NCBI GenBank assembly: GCA_026692865.1 | Contig: JAPLNI010000047.1 | Coordinates: 1 to 44,231 of the forward strand | Length of the DNA: 44,231 bases | Direction of reading: 5' to 3' | Source: Planctomycetota bacterium | GTDB lineage: Bacteria > Planctomycetota > Planctomycetia > Pirellulales > Pirellulaceae | Shown: positions 27,954-36,013 of the stretch, one piece after another | Layout: each line of letters opens with the position of its first letter | Position numbering within the stretch: the first letter of the stretch is position 1 | Notes under the pieces: generated by a model | Databases searched by the model: none | What the model saw: the letters and a program-made list of their open reading frames with translations, nothing else | What the model was told of the DNA's origin: nothing | Program-made: the position numbers and the translations under genes

Positions 27954-30900
27954 TTATTTTTCTGAGAGGATGGCTTCGTCTGCATCATAAGGATGCAACG
28001 ACCCAGACGAAGTTCCGCGACCGGCTTGTACCCAAGCGAATACTGCAGGCAAGACCCACAATGTAGAAAGCGTTGCAGCGATTAAGCCTCCGATCACAGC
28101 ACGCCCCAAAGGTGCAGTCTGTTGGCCTGACTCGCCAATTCCAATTGCCATCGGCAGCATACCGGCAAGCATCGCACAACTGGTCATTAAGACCGGCCGC
28201 AGGCGATCCAAAGCAGCATGCTCGGCAGCTTGCCAGGAGCTCTCTCCATCGCGTCTGCGTTGTTCTGCAAAAGTGACGACTAAAATTGCGTTCGCCATCG
28301 CAACGCCAAGTCCCATGATGATTCCAATGAATGACTGGATGTTGAGTGTAGATCCGGTAAGCCACAACATCACCCCTGCCCCTGCGATGACCGCTGGAGC
28401 AGTTGAGATCGTTACTAGTGAAAGTCGAAACGATTGAAAGCTTGCCGCAAGCATTAAGAAGATCGCAAGCACTGCCAAGACAAGCCCCACGCCGAGCCCG
28501 CTAAGCATTTGATAGAGCGGTGGTATCTGACCGCGTAATTCATAACTCACACGTGCGGGCTTCAAACCCAGTTTTTCTTGTGAGTCTTTCGCCGAATCGT
28601 CTTCTTTCTTGACTTGTTCCAGCAGGCTAGACACTTCGCGGGCCACCTCTTCGAGGTCTGGTCCGACTACGTTTGCGGTGAGAGAAAGCTCGCGTTTCAT
28701 GTTGTAGCGATCGAATTCGCCTGCTGTAGTCGATTGGCTCAACTGTGCAACATCACGCAGCAACAGCGGCCCCTCCTGGTCGCGGTTGAGAACTGGAACC
28801 GTTCCCAAATCGTTAAGCGACTTCATTGCCGGTTGTGGGATTTCAACTTGGACCTGATACCCAACACCTGTTTTTGGATCTGGCCAATAATTGGGAACAA
28901 CGAACCGACTCGAAGAAGTTGCCGCAAGCACAGAGCGACTGACTTGATCCATGGTGGCTCCTGCAAGTCCAGCCTTCTCGCGATCAATCTTCACATCGAT
29001 CGTTGGATAATCCAACGCTTGTACAATTTGAACATCGCGCAGTCTCGGATGCTTCGTCAAAGCAGTTTGAACCTTGGTCGCAAAATCGCGATTCTCGGCT
29101 TGCGAGCCACCGCGAACCGCGACTTCGATCGGTGCCGAAGATCCGAAGCTCATGACTTCACTGATGATGTCGGCTGGCTCAAACGAAAATCGCACGTCGG
29201 GAAACTCGTTACTGAACTTCGTCCGCAAACTACTGAGGAGTTGCTCTGTACCGATACCTGAGTTGGGCTTGAATGCGATTCGAAAGACGGCTTCTTCGGG
29301 GCCTCGCATGAATTGGTAGACCGAGTTGATCGGAAAAGAAGCAGGAACTGTACCGACATATCCAAGAGTGAGTGCGATGTTGTCTTTGCCGTCGCTCCCT
29401 TTGGTTTTCTGTTTAATCGATTCTAGGACTCGTAACGCAATCTGCTCGGTAACTTCGATATGGGTCCCGTCCTTTGCACGCATGCGTAGCCGAAATTCAC
29501 CCGCATCGATCCTTGGAAAAATATCAATACCAATCGCCGCAATCGATACCCAAATCGTGATGGCACACAAAACCAGGTAGCTAGGCACTACAATCCAGCG
29601 CATAGAGATCATCAACTGGGTCCAGCTTTGAAAGCCAGGCATTGAGAAGACTTGACGACTCTCCATCCTTGCTATTGGATGATCGTTCTTCAACAACCAA
29701 ACACACAAGATGGGAACCATCGTGCTTGAAAGGATATAAGAGCCTATCATCGCAAACCCGACGGCAAGTGACAGCGGGTAGAAAAGCTCTCGCGGCGCCC
29801 CCTGCATAAAGAATGTCGGAACGAAGACAGCCAGAATACATAGCATTGCCAGTAAACGCGGAACTGCGGTTTGTCGGTTTCCGTTCAAAACCGCGATTGC
29901 CACCGAGGGCTGCTTTTTCATCTGCGTGTGAATGTTTTCGATCTCCACGGTGGCTTCATCGATCAGAATTCCAACCGATAACGCAAGGCCTCCGAGGGTC
30001 ATCAAGTTGATGGTTTGTCCAGTTAACCATAGCCCCACAATCGAAAACAAAATCGCAAGCGGGATATTAAGCACCACCACGATCGCACTGCGCCAGTCTC
30101 TCAGAAACACGAGCACCATCAGACCGGTAAGTAACGCTCCCAAAAAGCCTTCAGTCGCTAAGCTCGATATTGCACCGGTGACATACGGAGATTGATCAAA
30201 CTCGAAGGCGACTTTGATATCGTCAGGCAATTCCTTTTGCATCTTGGGCAAGGCTTGCTTGATCTCGCCAATCACATTCATCGTGGATGCGTCAGCACGC
30301 TTCGTTGCTAAGATGTAAACAGCTCGCCGACCGTTGACGAGAGCATAACCGGTTATCATGTCGCTTGCGTCTTCGATACTACCGATGTCTCGCAAGTACA
30401 CCGTCTGGGGACCAGTCTTCAGCGGAATCTGCCCCAGCTCGCGTACATCGCGAATCATCGCGTTAGTTGGTACCGAAGGATAACTATCACCGATTCGAAC
30501 ATTTCCCGAAGGTGTAATTGTGTTCCCTTTGGTAAGTGCTCCAATCACATCATCCGGAGAGAGGCCGAAGGCGCGCAAGCGGTCTGGGTTCGCGCGAACG
30601 ACAATACTTCTTGCAGATCCTCCAAAAGGTGGTGGTGCCGAAACACCAGGCAATGAAGAAAACATCGGACGAACTTTGAAGAGCGCCTGATCTTGTATCT
30701 CAGCGATCGTTTTCGTTCCACTTGATAAGACAAGATAGCCAACAGGAACGCTTCCCGTATCGAAACGCATCACGAAAGGAGGAACTGTTCCGGGAGGCAT
30801 CATCGCTCGCGATCGGTTCACATAGTTGATTGTCTCGGCCATCGCCTGAGCCATATTGGTACCAGGATGAAAAATCAATTTCATCAGTGCCGTCCCTTGT

Positions 30901-31208
30901 ACGTTTCGGCTTTCTACATGATGAATACCGTTGATGTAGAGAAAGTGGTACTCGTAGTAGTTCGTCAGAAGCCCTTCCATTTGCGCCGGGTCCATACCAC
31001 CGTAGGGCTGACATACGTAAATCACCGGGAGATTCAGCGATGGAAAAATATCGATCGACATTCGCTTTATCGGAAGTTCTATCCCGCGTCCTTTAAGCCA
31101 CTCGTCAACCGATTTGGGACGAACGACAGCGAGCCCAACAAGGACAATCGCAATCAATCCAACGATGACACTTCGTGGCCGACGAAGTGCAAAATTAATC
31201 GGGTTCAT
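27954..31208 (-). CDS. RND-family efflux pump, inner-membrane subunit
   Basis: The 1084-residue protein has the normal RND architecture: an N-terminal helix, a large periplasmic loop, six helices, a second loop (from about 560) and six more. Opening motifs such as FPSLNLPVIYVCQPYGGMDPAQME and MPPGTVPPFVMRFDTGS are typical of the HAE1/AcrB-like branch. It would export hydrophobic compounds using the proton gradient. In the TM4 relay the usual Asp-Asp is Asp417-Glu418 (GILIDEATVEIENI). In TM10 the position before the conserved Asn (Asn973 in AMANAILVV), where AcrB has Lys, is Ala. It is first in the operon and its start ATG has an upstream spacer of about 200 bases shared with the B12-regulated gene on the other strand. 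Metal-exporting RND pumps are an alternative, less likely. Confidence 0.93.
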   Translation of the reverse strand: MNPINFALRRPRSVIVGLIAIVLVGLAVVRPKSVDEWLKGRGIELPIKRMSIDIFPSLNLPVIYVCQPYGGMDPAQMEGLLTNYYEYHFLYINGIHHVESRNVQGTALMKLIFHPGTNMAQAMAETINYVNRSRAMMPPGTVPPFVMRFDTGSVPVGYLVLSSGTKTIAEIQDQALFKVRPMFSSLPGVSAPPPFGGSARSIVVRANPDRLRAFGLSPDDVIGALTKGNTITPSGNVRIGDSYPSVPTNAMIRDVRELGQIPLKTGPQTVYLRDIGSIEDASDMITGYALVNGRRAVYILATKRADASTMNVIGEIKQALPKMQKELPDDIKVAFEFDQSPYVTGAISSLATEGFLGALLTGLMVLVFLRDWRSAIVVVLNIPLAILFSIVGLWLTGQTINLMTLGGLALSVGILIDEATVEIENIHTQMKKQPSVAIAVLNGNRQTAVPRLLAMLCILAVFVPTFFMQGAPRELFYPLSLAVGFAMIGSYILSSTMVPILCVWLLKNDHPIARMESRQVFSMPGFQSWTQLMISMRWIVVPSYLVLCAITIWVSIAAIGIDIFPRIDAGEFRLRMRAKDGTHIEVTEQIALRVLESIKQKTKGSDGKDNIALTLGYVGTVPASFPINSVYQFMRGPEEAVFRIAFKPNSGIGTEQLLSSLRTKFSNEFPDVRFSFEPADIISEVMSFGSSAPIEVAVRGGSQAENRDFATKVQTALTKHPRLRDVQIVQALDYPTIDVKIDREKAGLAGATMDQVSRSVLAATSSSRFVVPNYWPDPKTGVGYQVQVEIPQPAMKSLNDLGTVPVLNRDQEGPLLLRDVAQLSQSTTAGEFDRYNMKRELSLTANVVGPDLEEVAREVSSLLEQVKKEDDSAKDSQEKLGLKPARVSYELRGQIPPLYQMLSGLGVGLVLAVLAIFLMLAASFQSFRLSLVTISTAPAVIAGAGVMLWLTGSTLNIQSFIGIIMGLGVAMANAILVVTFAEQRRRDGESSWQAAEHAALDRLRPVLMTSCAMLAGMLPMAIGIGESGQQTAPLGRAVIGGLIAATLSTLWVLPAVFAWVQAGRGTSSGSLHPYDADEAILSEK

Positions 31209-31255
31209 GCGTGAGAGGGAATTCCTAAGGCTGGGCAGTAAAGGCGATCGTAGAA

Positions 31256-31326
31256 TGGGACCACTGTCCCGTCTGTCTATCCCGTTCAGTTGCTTGCTTG
31301 TTTGCTTGTTCGGGACAATGGTCCCA
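31256..31326. repeat. Inverted repeat in the efflux-operon upstream region
   Basis: Sixteen-base arms at 31256-31271 and 31311-31326 (TGGGACCACTGTCCCG, and CGGGACAATGGTCCCA) match with one mismatch around a 39-base loop that contains TTGCTTG-type repeats. It sits between divergent transcription units, where it could be a dispersed element or influence transcription. Confidence 0.55.
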
Positions 31327-31414
31327 AACTACAAAATGTGTTTCTCAGCGTGCTACTAATCTAAGAGATGCTGTCGATACACGCTCTATTATACTCACTC
31401 GGAGGCGAAAGCGC

Positions 31415-31443
31415 TTGACAGTTTGTATTGGCTTACTTACTTT
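31415..31443 (+). promoter_or_regulatory. Candidate sigma-70 type promoter before the riboswitch
   Basis: A perfect TTGACA at 31415-31420 is followed, after 17 bases, by TACTTT at 31438-31443. Transcription would begin around 31450, just before the riboswitch. The -10 box is only half matching, so the call is tentative. Confidence 0.5.
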
Positions 31444-31461
31444 ACAAGGACGTTTACGGTG

Positions 31462-31658
31462 ACGGGTGAGGCAGTTTGTTTCACTCGCGAACAGGGAACC
31501 CGGTGCGATTCCGGGACGGTCCAGCCGCTGTGAGTTATCGGCACGGTGATTATTTCACTTTGCAGGTTCGATTTTCTTCTACAGGAAGTGCCATTGCTCG
31601 ATTCGTTCGAGTGAGAAGGCTTTGAGATCGAATGGATAACGAGTCAGAAGACCTACCG
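31462..31658 (+). promoter_or_regulatory. Cobalamin (B12) riboswitch
   Basis: The core elements occur in canonical order. GGGAACCCGGTGCGATTCCGGGACGG is matched in two parts: GGGAACCCGGTGCGATTCC at 31494-31512 and the segment CAGCCGCTGTGAG at 31522-31534. The B12-box-like GAAGTGCCATTG follows at 31585-31596, then GAGTGAGAAGGC at 31609-31620. The 3' segment GAGTCAGAAGACCTACC (31641-31657) can close P1 with GGTGAGG (31465-31471). This order and wording match the btuB-type element. Cobalamin binding would switch off expression of the gene at 31889. An expression platform is not clear in the 230-base stretch that follows, though AATCAAA/TTTGATT arms at 31726-31732 and 31771-31777 could contribute. 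Confidence 0.9.
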
Positions 31659-31888
31659 CAAATGATGGTGAACACGTGCCTTCTCGGATTGAGGCATTCG
31701 CCGCAAAGCTGATTTTTCGATGCTGAATCAAATTTCGGTTGCTCGACAGAGCATTCGCAAGAATCACGTTTTTGATTTGATGTTCGGGTTGCTTTTGCCT
31801 TACTGATTAGTCGACAACGATATCAGTTTCGAACGCGGCCAGAGTCGTCTCTTGGAGCCATGCTCGAATAGAGACCTTATTCGATAGG

Positions 31889-32755
31889 ATGCTTTCAACA
31901 ATGGGCTTTCGACTTTTGTACTCGGTGGTGTTTTTTGTTACGCCTGCTTTTGCAAGCGCTAACCTCTTAGTGACGTTTGAAGATAAAACGTTGTTTTCTG
32001 GGAGTGTCTCCGGCGGATCCTTTTACAATGGCAATAGTGGTACAAATCAACCGAACTCCAACGGTTGGATGAGCAGCGGCGTCTTTTTTGGCAACACCTA
32101 CAGCGACATTACCTTTCCCGGCGATTATTGGAGTGGCTGGAGTTACAGCAATGTGGTCAATCCAACATCCGCAAGCTATCTAAACCAGTACGCTGCGTTT
32201 CCGGGAGGTGGGTCCAACGGTAGTGGTGGTGTAGCCGCCGGACAAATGTATGCAATTTCTTATAGCGATGGCGCCTTTTTCGATCTGCCCGCTGGGATGC
32301 TTCTCCAATCTGTTGATCTGGCGAACGGGACATATGGTGCCATTTATATGCGAGACGGTAACGATGGACTTGGTGGTGGTTACAAGTATGGTGGCCCTCT
32401 CGGAGACAAGCCTGATTACCTCAGTGTGACGCTAAATGGGTATGACAGCATAGGGGGCAGCGGAACTTTGATTGGGTCTGTGACTGTGGATCTTGCAGAC
32501 TATCGATTTCCTGACAACAGCCAAGACTATGTTCTAAGTAATTGGCAGAACGTGAGTTTATCAAGCATTGCCAGCGCGAGGTCCGTTAGTCTCACCTTCT
32601 CGTCATCTGACGTGGGACCCTTTGGTATCAACACACCGACCTATCTTGCACTCGACAATCTGCGACTTGCTGCTGTTCCAGAGCCGTCGAGTATTGCTCT
32701 TGTTTTCGGGCTTGTCGCATCCTCAGTGATGATTCGACGGCTTTGGGGGATGTGA
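31889..32755 (+). CDS. DUF4465-like PEP-CTERM protein, candidate surface B12-binding protein
   Basis: The protein has 288 residues from ATG 31889; ATG 31901 (AGGA at 31886-31889) gives 284. The N-terminus is a signal peptide (LLYSVVFFVTPAFASA). The body matches the DUF4465 pattern: LLVTFEDKTL, DYWSGWSYSNVVNPTSAS, YLNQYAAFPGGGSNGSG, YGAIYMRDGND, DLADYRFPDNSQDYVLSNW and, near the end, SSDVGPFGINTPTYLALDNL. The C-terminus has the sorting signal VPEPSS, a hydrophobic helix and basic residues, so exosortase processing and cell-envelope anchoring are expected. DUF4465 proteins of gut Bacteroidetes have been described as BtuH-type cobalamin binders (from memory, to be verified). With the B12 riboswitch upstream, a role in cobalamin capture or retention is a reasonable inference. 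No btuB or B12-transport gene is adjacent. Confidence 0.82.
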   Translation: MLSTMGFRLLYSVVFFVTPAFASANLLVTFEDKTLFSGSVSGGSFYNGNSGTNQPNSNGWMSSGVFFGNTYSDITFPGDYWSGWSYSNVVNPTSASYLNQYAAFPGGGSNGSGGVAAGQMYAISYSDGAFFDLPAGMLLQSVDLANGTYGAIYMRDGNDGLGGGYKYGGPLGDKPDYLSVTLNGYDSIGGSGTLIGSVTVDLADYRFPDNSQDYVLSNWQNVSLSSIASARSVSLTFSSSDVGPFGINTPTYLALDNLRLAAVPEPSSIALVFGLVASSVMIRRLWGM

Positions 32756-33009
32756 TTGGCTAAGGGGAGTTGGCTTTTTGCAAAGTCGCTTTGTGAAAGG
32801 TAACGAAAAGCGTCACCAGGGAAGTCTGCGGTAACGAAGAGAATTCTGCACACTCTCCGAATCGCTGTTGAATGTTGAAAACTTCAGGCGACACCTGTGA
32901 ATCGCTCGCAGATGGAAAATTTGCCGATAAAGATCTGGCTGTGGGCTAGAATCTTTTTTAAGCAGCCCTGTGCAGCATCGGTCAGGTGACGAGTTGGATC
33001 GATGCTGAA
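32756..33009. other. Spacer between convergent PEP-CTERM genes
   Basis: No protein gene is apparent. The stretch includes complementary arms CAGCATCG (32973-32980) and CGATGCTG (33000-33007), a perfect eight-base stem with a 19-base loop, just before the stronger hairpin at 33010-33045. Confidence 0.4.
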
Positions 33010-33045
33010 GGATCCGTTTGCTCCGTCATTATCGCAGACGGATCC
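33010..33045. terminator. Hairpin between convergent PEP-CTERM genes
   Basis: Arms GGATCCGTTTGC (33010-33021) and GCAGACGGATCC (33034-33045) form a 12-pair stem with one GU-type mismatch and a 12-base loop. It lies between stops of the convergent genes at 32755 and 33103 and may terminate both. There is no clear T tract, so strength is uncertain. Confidence 0.5.
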
Positions 33046-33102
33046 AGCTAATTAACAAGGGTCTAGATTGAGGATAAAAACCAACCTTGTTTTACGCGAA
33101 AC

Positions 33103-33882
33103 TCAGGAAGCTATTGAGCTGTTACCCGAAAAGCCCAAACGCCGTCGAGCGGCAAACAGACCTACACCGCAAACGGCAATCAATACAATCGAAGAAGGTT
33201 CAGGAACTGCCGTTGTATTTCCGACTGCGAAGGTGAATGTGCCGATGTCGGTCAACTGTGTCCCACCGCCAACTGGATTGGCGAAGCCTTCGATAGTTAA
33301 ATTATAGATACCCTCTTTAGTGAATGACCAGTTCGCGTGATCGTGAGCCCCGACTGTAATATTGTATAAGTCTTGAGCGGGATTTATGCCGTTGTTGGTT
33401 TGAAAAAAGACGGTTGGAGTAAACCCTCCTTGCCATAGGGCGAACTCGCCACCAACAGGACCGTTAAAGCCGGTTAGCCGAAAGCCTGCCGAAGCAAAAT
33501 CGAGAGCGTCTAGCTCCACGGCTGCAATACCGAGAAAAGGTAACGCACCAGGAGTACCCTGAGGAAGTGTCCAGACCGGATCGGTCGCACCTGTGCTTAG
33601 GAACGGAACAGCCCCAGGGAATGTACGAGCCGTATCGGCTACACGAACAAAAACCTCGCTGGGAACATATTCCGCATCCACCCCTGCCCCCAATGCAACA
33701 CCATTTAGAACTGCCCCACCACCAAAGTGATAGTGCAGAAAGAGTGAACCATCGAGCTCGACGGCTAACCCCATGTCACCGTGCCCGCTCGAAAATTCGA
33801 CCGACAAATCGGCATGTACACGACTTGTCAACAAGCTTGCCGAGGTAAAAAAAAGGGAAATCAATGCTCTACTTATACTCAT
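33103..33882 (-). CDS. PEP-CTERM protein with choice-of-anchor M / TIGR03769-like domain
   Basis: From ATG 33882 the protein has 259 residues; GGAGAAG lies nine bases upstream. A TTG at 33900 would add six residues. A signal peptide (ALISLFFTSASLLTSRVHA) precedes the body. Motifs resembling the actinobacterial surface-anchored domain TIGR03769 and the choice-of-anchor M family include FSSGHGDMGLAVE, LHYHFGGGA, LDFASAGFRLTGFNGPVGGE and GAHDHANWSFTKEGIYNLT. Several His residues (GHGD, LHYHF, AHDHANW) are suggestive of metal binding. The C-terminus is a sorting tail with VPEPSS, a helix and RRR. It faces the B12-regulated gene. TIGR03769 proteins in Actinobacteria accompany metal-type ABC transporters; no such transporter is visible here. 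Confidence 0.78.
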   Translation of the reverse strand: MSISRALISLFFTSASLLTSRVHADLSVEFSSGHGDMGLAVELDGSLFLHYHFGGGAVLNGVALGAGVDAEYVPSEVFVRVADTARTFPGAVPFLSTGATDPVWTLPQGTPGALPFLGIAAVELDALDFASAGFRLTGFNGPVGGEFALWQGGFTPTVFFQTNNGINPAQDLYNITVGAHDHANWSFTKEGIYNLTIEGFANPVGGGTQLTDIGTFTFAVGNTTAVPEPSSIVLIAVCGVGLFAARRRLGFSGNSSIAS

Positions 33883-34211
33883 TTTTAAATACTTCTCCAA
33901 GAAAACTGTCTTCGGTAAAAACCATATACGGTTTCAAGATTATCCTTAATGCAATCGTTATGCAATAAGGAATCTATAGGAATTAGGTAAAATTGGCATT
34001 TGGGTAACATTTCCATATGGATCGCAAATGCAGCTTCGAACATGACGCAAAACACGTAAAATTCTGAAAGCCGACGATCCGAAGCGACTTCCTGCAACAT
34101 TTGGCTTGACCGTCGCGCTGAACAGCCGTATCTTTGATCTTTAATTGCAAGAGCAACGAAAGTGCCGTTCAGGCATCTTGACGGTATCACTTGCGGGGAA
34201 GACGAGAAGAT
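33883..34211. other. Divergent intergenic region between a PEP-CTERM gene and a DUF1559 gene
   Basis: About 330 bases with promoters expected for both directions. AT-rich sequence near 33900-34010 includes the Zur-like pattern at 33957-33969. A 101-codon frame on the minus strand here has no family features and I treat it as non-coding. Confidence 0.5.
33957..33969. promoter_or_regulatory. Possible Zur-like operator
   Basis: GTTAT-GCA-ATAAG resembles the GTTAT-N3-ATAAC core of Zur boxes, with four of five arm positions matching. It lies about 75-87 bases upstream of the start of the choice-of-anchor M gene. The match is short and may be chance. Confidence 0.2.
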
Positions 34212-35390
34212 ATGGTAAAAACCGAGATCGAAGGGTGTTCACCTACCGCACGTTCAGAATCGCCTAAATCATGTCGAGGATTTACGTTAGTCGAATTGCT
34301 TGTCGTGATCGCTATCATCGGTGTGCTTGCGGGACTTCTTCTGCCCGCGATTCAATCTGCACGCGAAGCAGCCCGGCGTGTACAATGTCAGAATCATCTT
34401 CGTCAGATCGGAATCGCATTACACAATTACCACGATACGTATGGCTCGTTCCCGCACAGCTCTTTGGGGATTGATAACAAGAATGGAAATTGCGGAAGCG
34501 GTTTTTACAGTTGGCTAGCCGCGATTCTTCCGCAGGTCGAACAGAACACGCTTTACAACTCGATCAATTTTGGCGTGCCTCTCTCGGATCGTTGCTCGTA
34601 TGTGGGAAGCTCTGACTATGTCAGCTACTCGATTCCCGCTGCGAACACCAACGCGAAGGCAGCGGCTTCCATCGTTCCGGTTTATCTCTGCCCAAGCGAA
34701 CCGATGAATCGAGTCCGAACGACCCAGATTGGGCGGACAGCTCCCTCAAGTTATGTCGGAAATATTGGATGGCCTAAGGGATCTTCCTACCCAGTTGCTG
34801 ACCCGGCAAATCGTGCAGGGAATTTTAGGACCGAACAACAAAATGGAATTATCGGTCTAGTCAATCCGGCCGTTCCTGACCCTTGGCATCGGACGCTTAC
34901 TCGTATTCAAGACATTCAAGATGGACTCTCAAATACGATCTCAGTGACCGAGCGAGTTGTCTCCGACTTCGCCTCCATAAGAAGCCCATTTGGTGGAAGC
35001 TATCCCGCACCTAATACCAACGTTGCGATGCTTTCGTTCTGTGGCGGATCAGAATCCGCACGGTCGTTGGATCGCTGGGTCGCTTTCTGCGGATCGGTAT
35101 CGGCAGCAGATCAAAGCTACTCGCTACATCACGGTCAGTCGTGGCTCTCTGGCTGGAACTTAAGTGCCAATCACTTCATGACGGTCATGCCTGTCAATAA
35201 ACGAAGCTGCCATATCTACGGCGGTGAAGACGATGGTAACAACATCATCACTCCGAGTAGCCACCACTTCGACGGACTGAACATCGTCATGGGGGACGAC
35301 GCAATTAGATTCATAAACAACTCGATCGATATGCGTGTTTGGTGGGCTATCGGCGGCAGTAATGATGGCGAATCAGTTTCTCTTGAATAG
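34212..35390 (+). CDS. DUF1559 protein with prepilin-type N-terminus
   Basis: The protein has 392 residues from ATG 34212; a TTG at 34191 would add seven. The N-terminus has the type IV pilin-like cleavage and methylation motif: a basic leader, then [19 protein letters not shown] and a hydrophobic helix. DUF1559 features follow: [20 protein letters not shown] and [19 protein letters not shown]. The C-terminus includes [19 protein letters not shown]. These pseudopilin-like proteins are hugely expanded in planctomycetes and their role is unknown. A small lipoprotein gene follows 29 bases after this stop, a common arrangement that suggests a shared operon. Confidence 0.92.
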   Translation: MVKTEIEGCSPTARSESPKSCRGFTLVELLVVIAIIGVLAGLLLPAIQSAREAARRVQCQNHLRQIGIALHNYHDTYGSFPHSSLGIDNKNGNCGSGFYSWLAAILPQVEQNTLYNSINFGVPLSDRCSYVGSSDYVSYSIPAANTNAKAAASIVPVYLCPSEPMNRVRTTQIGRTAPSSYVGNIGWPKGSSYPVADPANRAGNFRTEQQNGIIGLVNPAVPDPWHRTLTRIQDIQDGLSNTISVTERVVSDFASIRSPFGGSYPAPNTNVAMLSFCGGSESARSLDRWVAFCGSVSAADQSYSLHHGQSWLSGWNLSANHFMTVMPVNKRSCHIYGGEDDGNNIITPSSHHFDGLNIVMGDDAIRFINNSIDMRVWWAIGGSNDGESVSLE

Positions 35391-35419
35391 TAAAGCGGCT
35401 GCCTAGTTGATTGTAGACA

Positions 35420-35974
35420 ATGATCCCCATATCTCACAAAGCAAACGTTTGGATCTGTGTCTACCTGTTAATCTCAGTCCAGTGTGGTTGCAGTGCAAAG
35501 ATCTCCTCGCCCAGCAAAGATGATCTTGCAAAGCTTCTTGGAAAACTTGACGAAAACGTTGTAGTTTTGGGAGGCAAAATCGTTGCGAGTGAAGATCGAC
35601 TTGCAAAGGAACCCTCTCAATTAACAGGCTCGCAGGCTTCTACAGGGCGACTGTGGATTGTCGCGAGTCGAGACGCCCTTCCTTGCCCGTACCCTCGTGA
35701 TCAAGCGTCCTTAGAGACGATGCGCACCAACACTCTCGACCCAAAGATCCGTGTCGAGCTCAATGCATTTCCAGCACGTGTTGCGTATGACATCTCCGGT
35801 GAGCTAGGCATCGCCCCGAAGAGCTTGGAACTGCCCTTGGAAGGTACGCCACAAACATCCAAAGGCCGTATAAGTGAGTGGTCCAACGAAGACCATCAAA
35901 TTCGAATTCGCGATTTTCGAACGACCGTTGGATGGTTATCCATAGTGGAATCATTCGAGAGTGCCGATTTTTAA
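35420..35974 (+). CDS. Small putative lipoprotein following DUF1559
   Basis: A 184-residue protein. The hydrophobic N-terminus ends in VQCGCSAK; the lipobox is not canonical, but the Cys and small residues fit lipidation. The mature part has a charged helix (KDDLAKLLGKLDEN) followed by strands, including FPARVAYDISGELGI and RISEWSNEDHQIRI. No family is recognised. The gene follows the DUF1559 gene closely and is probably cotranscribed, so it is likely an envelope partner of it. It converges with the cytochrome-WD40 gene (40-base spacer). Confidence 0.65.
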   Translation: MIPISHKANVWICVYLLISVQCGCSAKISSPSKDDLAKLLGKLDENVVVLGGKIVASEDRLAKEPSQLTGSQASTGRLWIVASRDALPCPYPRDQASLETMRTNTLDPKIRVELNAFPARVAYDISGELGIAPKSLELPLEGTPQTSKGRISEWSNEDHQIRIRDFRTTVGWLSIVESFESADF

Positions 35975-36013
35975 GTCATTGCAACGAACCGCTCGGCAAG
36001 CGGTACGTACCAC

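Noticed and set aside
28614-29261. A 215-codon plus-strand frame opposite the RND pump gene
   Set aside because: Antisense shadow of a well-supported gene.
31579-31767. A minus-strand frame across the riboswitch
   Set aside because: It falls in a structured RNA region on the other strand and has no supporting start signal.
33885-34190. A 101-codon minus-strand frame upstream of the choice-of-anchor M gene
   Set aside because: No family-like motifs, no ribosome site, and it fills a divergent promoter region.
36001-36010. GGTACGTACC palindrome between convergent genes
   Set aside because: A ten-base palindrome is common by chance and no function is suggested.
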